Source: BMS3Bbin11 sp034659075 (lineage in GTDB: Bacteria; Pseudomonadota; Gammaproteobacteria; BMS3Bbin11). From it: a stretch of 8,095 nucleotides of DNA. Under the pieces are notes generated by a model that made no database searches, was not told the DNA's origin, and was given only the letters and a program-made list of their open reading frames with translations. Position 1 is the stretch's first letter; every line of letters begins with the position of its first letter. The DNA is taken from NCBI GenBank assembly GCA_034659075.1, contig JAYEGM010000229.1, positions 1 to 8,095 on the forward strand, written 5' to 3'. Shown piece after piece: positions 6,064 to 8,095 of this stretch. Position numbers and translations under genes: made by a program.

Positions 6064-6069
6064 ACTATT

Positions 6070-7425
6070 TTGCCTAGAAAAAGCTTTTGGAATGACTGCC
6101 TGTCACATCTGGAAGGTGAGTTATCCAGCAACCACTTTAATACCTGGATTCGCCCGCTACAGGCAGAGAAGGATCATAATAAATTATCCTTACTGGCCCC
6201 GAATCGTTTTGTTAAGGACTGGGTGGAGTCGCATTACCTTGATCGCATCACAGAAATTGCCAGCTCTGTTGGCAATGGTGACTTTATTGTGAATCTAAGA
6301 ATTGGAAGTACGAATGTAATCAGTTCTGATCGGCCAGGGAAAACAAAGGGGTTAAATAAAAGTAAAAGGAAGGGTGCTAGCAGAAAAAAAATAAGACAGG
6401 ATTTTTCCACGGCACTAAATCAAAAATTTACATTCCACAGTCATGTCGCAGGCAAATCCAACCAACTCGCCCGGGCGGCTGCTTTACAGGTTGGCGAGAA
6501 CCCGGGACAAACCTATAACCCATTATTTATCTATGGCGGTTCAGGTGTCGGAAAAACACATCTAATGCAATCCGCCGGAAATATGATTCTCCAGCAACAG
6601 CCCACCGCAATGGTTGCTTATGTAAGGTCAGAATTTTTTGTGCAGGGTTTTGTTAAAGCCCTGCAACACGGAACCATTGACGATTTTAAGCTCCACTATC
6701 GCTCTGTCGATGCCCTGCTAATTGATGATATCCATTTTTTTGCACGCAAAAACCAGTCCCAGGAAGAGTTTTTCCATACCTTTAACTCTCTATTGGATTT
6801 AAATCGCCAGATCATTATGACCAGTGACAGGATGCCGCAGGAAATCGAAGGGTTGGAAGAACGTCTGGTTTCCCGGTTTGGATCCGGCCTGACTGTTCCC
6901 ATTGAACCCCCTGAGCTTGAAACCCGCGTTGCAATTCTAATCACCAAAGCAGCAGAAATGGGTATTAACCTCAAGCAGGAAGTTGCATTTTTCATTGCCA
7001 GGCAAATACGCTCAAATGTTCGTGAACTTGAAGGCGGCCTGAACAGAATTGTTGCCAGCATGCGATTTACCGGCCGTGAAATTGACCTTGACCTGGCAAA
7101 GGAAGCTCTTAAGGATATTGTCGGCTTTCAGCAGCGAATGATCAGTCTGGAAAATATACAGAAAACAGTTGCTGACTATTACAAAATCAGAGTCTCTGAT
7201 ATTCGATCAAAAAAACGCACACGAAATATTACACGGCCCAGACAAATCGCAATGGCCCTGGCAAAAGAACTAACAAATCATTCACTGCCTGAGATTGGAG
7301 ATGCTTTTGGCGGCAGAGACCATACCACTGTCATTCATGCCTGTAAGAAAGTTAAAGCATTGACTAATGAAATACCTCAACTGAATGAAGACTATGAAAA
7401 CCTGTTGAAAATTCTCAGTAGTTAA
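6070..7425 (+). CDS. dnaA: chromosomal replication initiator protein DnaA
   Basis: DnaA is the AAA+ initiator that binds DnaA boxes, oligomerises with ATP, melts the origin and helps load DnaB. The 451-residue product (E. coli 467) has domain I at 1-75 (F-W-N-D-C-L-S-H-L-E; N-H-F-N-T-W-I-R-P-L-Q) and a short Lys/Arg-rich linker at about 86-112. In the AAA+ domain are Walker A G-G-S-G-V-G-K-T-H (156-164), Walker B L-L-I-D-D (216-220), T-S-D (251-253), arginine-finger motif S-R-F-G-S-G (268-273) and sensor-2 N-V-R-E-L-E-G-G-L-N-R (316-326). Domain IV carries the DNA-binding signature G-G-R-D-H-T-T-V-I-H-A (414-424) and ends in L-S-S, as in E. coli. The start is TTG with AGGGA upstream, which suggests limited translation. 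A DnaA box in the promoter region fits autoregulation. It lies 209 nt before dnaN. Confidence 0.98.
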   Translation: MPRKSFWNDCLSHLEGELSSNHFNTWIRPLQAEKDHNKLSLLAPNRFVKDWVESHYLDRITEIASSVGNGDFIVNLRIGSTNVISSDRPGKTKGLNKSKRKGASRKKIRQDFSTALNQKFTFHSHVAGKSNQLARAAALQVGENPGQTYNPLFIYGGSGVGKTHLMQSAGNMILQQQPTAMVAYVRSEFFVQGFVKALQHGTIDDFKLHYRSVDALLIDDIHFFARKNQSQEEFFHTFNSLLDLNRQIIMTSDRMPQEIEGLEERLVSRFGSGLTVPIEPPELETRVAILITKAAEMGINLKQEVAFFIARQIRSNVRELEGGLNRIVASMRFTGREIDLDLAKEALKDIVGFQQRMISLENIQKTVADYYKIRVSDIRSKKRTRNITRPRQIAMALAKELTNHSLPEIGDAFGGRDHTTVIHACKKVKALTNEIPQLNEDYENLLKILSS

Positions 7426-7470
7426 AGAATAGATTGGGGATAAATCAAAAATACATTTATGATTACGTAC

Positions 7471-7479
7471 TTATACACA
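7471..7479 (+). promoter_or_regulatory. consensus DnaA box (TTATACACA)
   Basis: An exact match to TTATNCACA and the best box in the dnaA-dnaN gap. It is followed after one base by a second, same-orientation box with one mismatch, which suggests a tandem binding site. Confidence 0.8.
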
Positions 7480-7480
7480 T

Positions 7481-7489
7481 TAATTCACA
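7481..7489 (+). promoter_or_regulatory. near-consensus DnaA box (TAATTCACA)
   Basis: One mismatch (second base) to TTATNCACA. Its direct repeat spacing of 10 bp from the perfect box, about one helical turn, places both sites on the same DNA face. Confidence 0.55.
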
Positions 7490-7634
7490 AAGTATTCGCT
7501 CTGAATCAAGCCTTTATCAACAGGGGTATATTTTTTATAAGTGACTGAATTAATAGAGAAAATGTGGCTTTTACACAGATGTTTTATTACTAAACAGCAG
7601 TAGAAGTAAATATATATAAAAATAAGGTAATACT

Positions 7635-8095
7635 ATGAAGATAACTTTATCCAGAGGAGCGTTGCTCAAACCACTTACTTATGTAAGCAGTGTTGTAGAA
7701 AAACGTCAGACATTACCGATACTGTCAAATGTACTTTTGCAATTTGATGGTAAGAAAAGATTAAGTCTTACAGGCACTGATCTTGAAGTTGAAGTCATAA
7801 CATATTGTGATCATGCAACAGGCGAAGCCGGTCAACTATCAATTAATGCCAGAAAATTATTTGATATCACTCGAGCACTGCCGGATGATGCAGAAATTTC
7901 AATTAGAGCAGAAGATAATGGCAAGGCCATAATTCGCTCAGGAAAGAGTCGTTTTACGGTGCAAACACTACCCGTTGATGATTTCCCTAAAATTGAAACA
8001 GAGGAATGGAGCCAAACCTGGAAGTTGCCAGCAAGCACATTTAAGCAAGCACTTACTCAAACCGCTTTTGCTATGGCTCAACAAGATGTGCGTTT
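7635..8095 (+). CDS. dnaN: DNA polymerase III beta subunit (sliding clamp), N-terminal part (3' end outside window)
   Basis: DnaN forms the ring-shaped dimer that tethers DNA polymerase III to its template and recruits many repair and replication partners. An open frame from ATG 7635 runs off the window after 153 complete codons. It shows the beta-clamp N-terminus: L-L-K-P-L (10-14), T-L-P-I-L-S-N-V-L-L (26-35), L-S-L-T-G-T-D-L-E-V-E (43-53), N-A-R-K-L-F-D-I (71-78), R-S-G-K-S-R-F (101-107), L-P-V-D-D-F-P (112-118) and F-A-M-A-Q-Q-D-V-R (145-153). Domain 1 is complete and domain 2 has just begun; the full protein should be about 366 residues. AAGG at 7624-7627 lies 7 nt before the ATG. I see no clear promoter of its own in the gap, so read-through from dnaA is likely. 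Confidence 0.97.
   Translation, partial: MKITLSRGALLKPLTYVSSVVEKRQTLPILSNVLLQFDGKKRLSLTGTDLEVEVITYCDHATGEAGQLSINARKLFDITRALPDDAEISIRAEDNGKAIIRSGKSRFTVQTLPVDDFPKIETEEWSQTWKLPASTFKQALTQTAFAMAQQDVR

Larger units (their letters stand above)
5767..6069. other. divergent rpmH-dnaA intergenic region; candidate origin/DUE half
   Basis: This 303-nt gap has no credible gene. From left to right it holds the rpmH leader, the rpmH promoter, an AT-rich stretch (5889-5934), a perfect DnaA box (5937-5945), a probable dnaA promoter, a second AT-rich tract (6012-6050) with an AT-only inverted repeat, and the dnaA ribosome site. A two-mismatch box, TGTATTTAA, lies at 5886-5894. No GATC occurs in the gap. In pseudomonads the origin lies in this interval, so an oriC here is plausible, though a single strong box is few. 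Confidence 0.55.
7426..7634. other. dnaA-dnaN intergenic region with DnaA-box cluster; candidate oriC
   Basis: No gene fits in this 209-nt gap. It contains TGGGGATAA at 7435-7443 (complement of TTATCCCCA, one mismatch), TTATACACA at 7471-7479 (perfect), TAATTCACA at 7481-7489 (one mismatch), TTATCAACA at 7514-7522 (one mismatch) and TTTTACACA at 7569-7577 (one mismatch). Four of the five face the same way. AT-rich tracts lie at 7527-7540 and 7607-7624, and a trinucleotide-patterned stretch at 7584-7612. There is no GATC. This density of boxes beside AT-rich DNA is the usual look of a bacterial origin. The dnaN ribosome site AAGG is at 7624-7627. Confidence 0.65.

Noticed and set aside
6121..6129. 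TTATCCAGC as a DnaA box inside dnaA
   Set aside because: It has two mismatches in the critical 3' half and lies in coding sequence; likely chance.
6696..7061. 121-codon minus-strand open frame inside dnaA
   Set aside because: Antisense to the AAA+ domain of dnaA; its composition follows from the dnaA codons.

Overview
The window reads as a chromosomal replication-origin neighbourhood of a gammaproteobacterium. Nearly everything in it is core housekeeping DNA. Support comes from the gene order rpmH-rnpA-yidD-yidC-mnmE facing away from dnaA-dnaN, and from a DnaA whose C-terminal half is close to the enterobacterial protein. A long YidC with a periplasmic domain and a WaaF heptosyltransferase with the classical N-terminal signature add to this; both indicate a Gram-negative outer membrane with heptose-containing LPS. 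The AT-rich intergenic DNA and the absence of GATC in both candidate origin gaps argue against an enteric-type oriC. I cannot name a genus.

Layout. Left block (1-1849, plus strand): the tail of a zf-CHCC small zinc-finger protein, then waaF, then a small RIO/Kdo-kinase-like protein kinase overlapping waaF by 8 nt. This block converges on mnmE across a 156-nt gap with only a weak terminator-like hairpin. Middle block (2006-5766, minus strand): rpmH, rnpA, yidD, yidC and mnmE, read leftwards. It is driven by a good sigma-70-type promoter at 5855-5883, with 8-nt overlaps at rnpA/yidD and yidD/yidC. Right block (6070-8095, plus strand): dnaA and the first 153 codons of dnaN.

Origin. Two non-coding gaps flank dnaA. 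The 303-nt rpmH-dnaA gap has one perfect DnaA box beside AT-rich DNA with a DnaA-trio-like run, plus the divergent promoters. The 209-nt dnaA-dnaN gap has one perfect box and four single-mismatch boxes with AT-rich tracts. A split origin on both sides of dnaA, or an origin in only one gap, both fit the sequence.

How the genes relate. DnaA and the beta clamp (DnaN) start and sustain replication. RpmH, RnpA, YidD, YidC and MnmE supply ribosome, tRNA-processing, membrane-insertion and tRNA-modification functions from one operon. WaaF and the kinase probably act on, or are regulated with, LPS core assembly.

I see no mobile element, CRISPR array, tRNA or rRNA. The less ordinary points are the origin architecture, the non-ATG starts of dnaA, mnmE and rnpA, and the atypical catalytic loop of the small kinase. 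I found no convincing undescribed multi-gene system.
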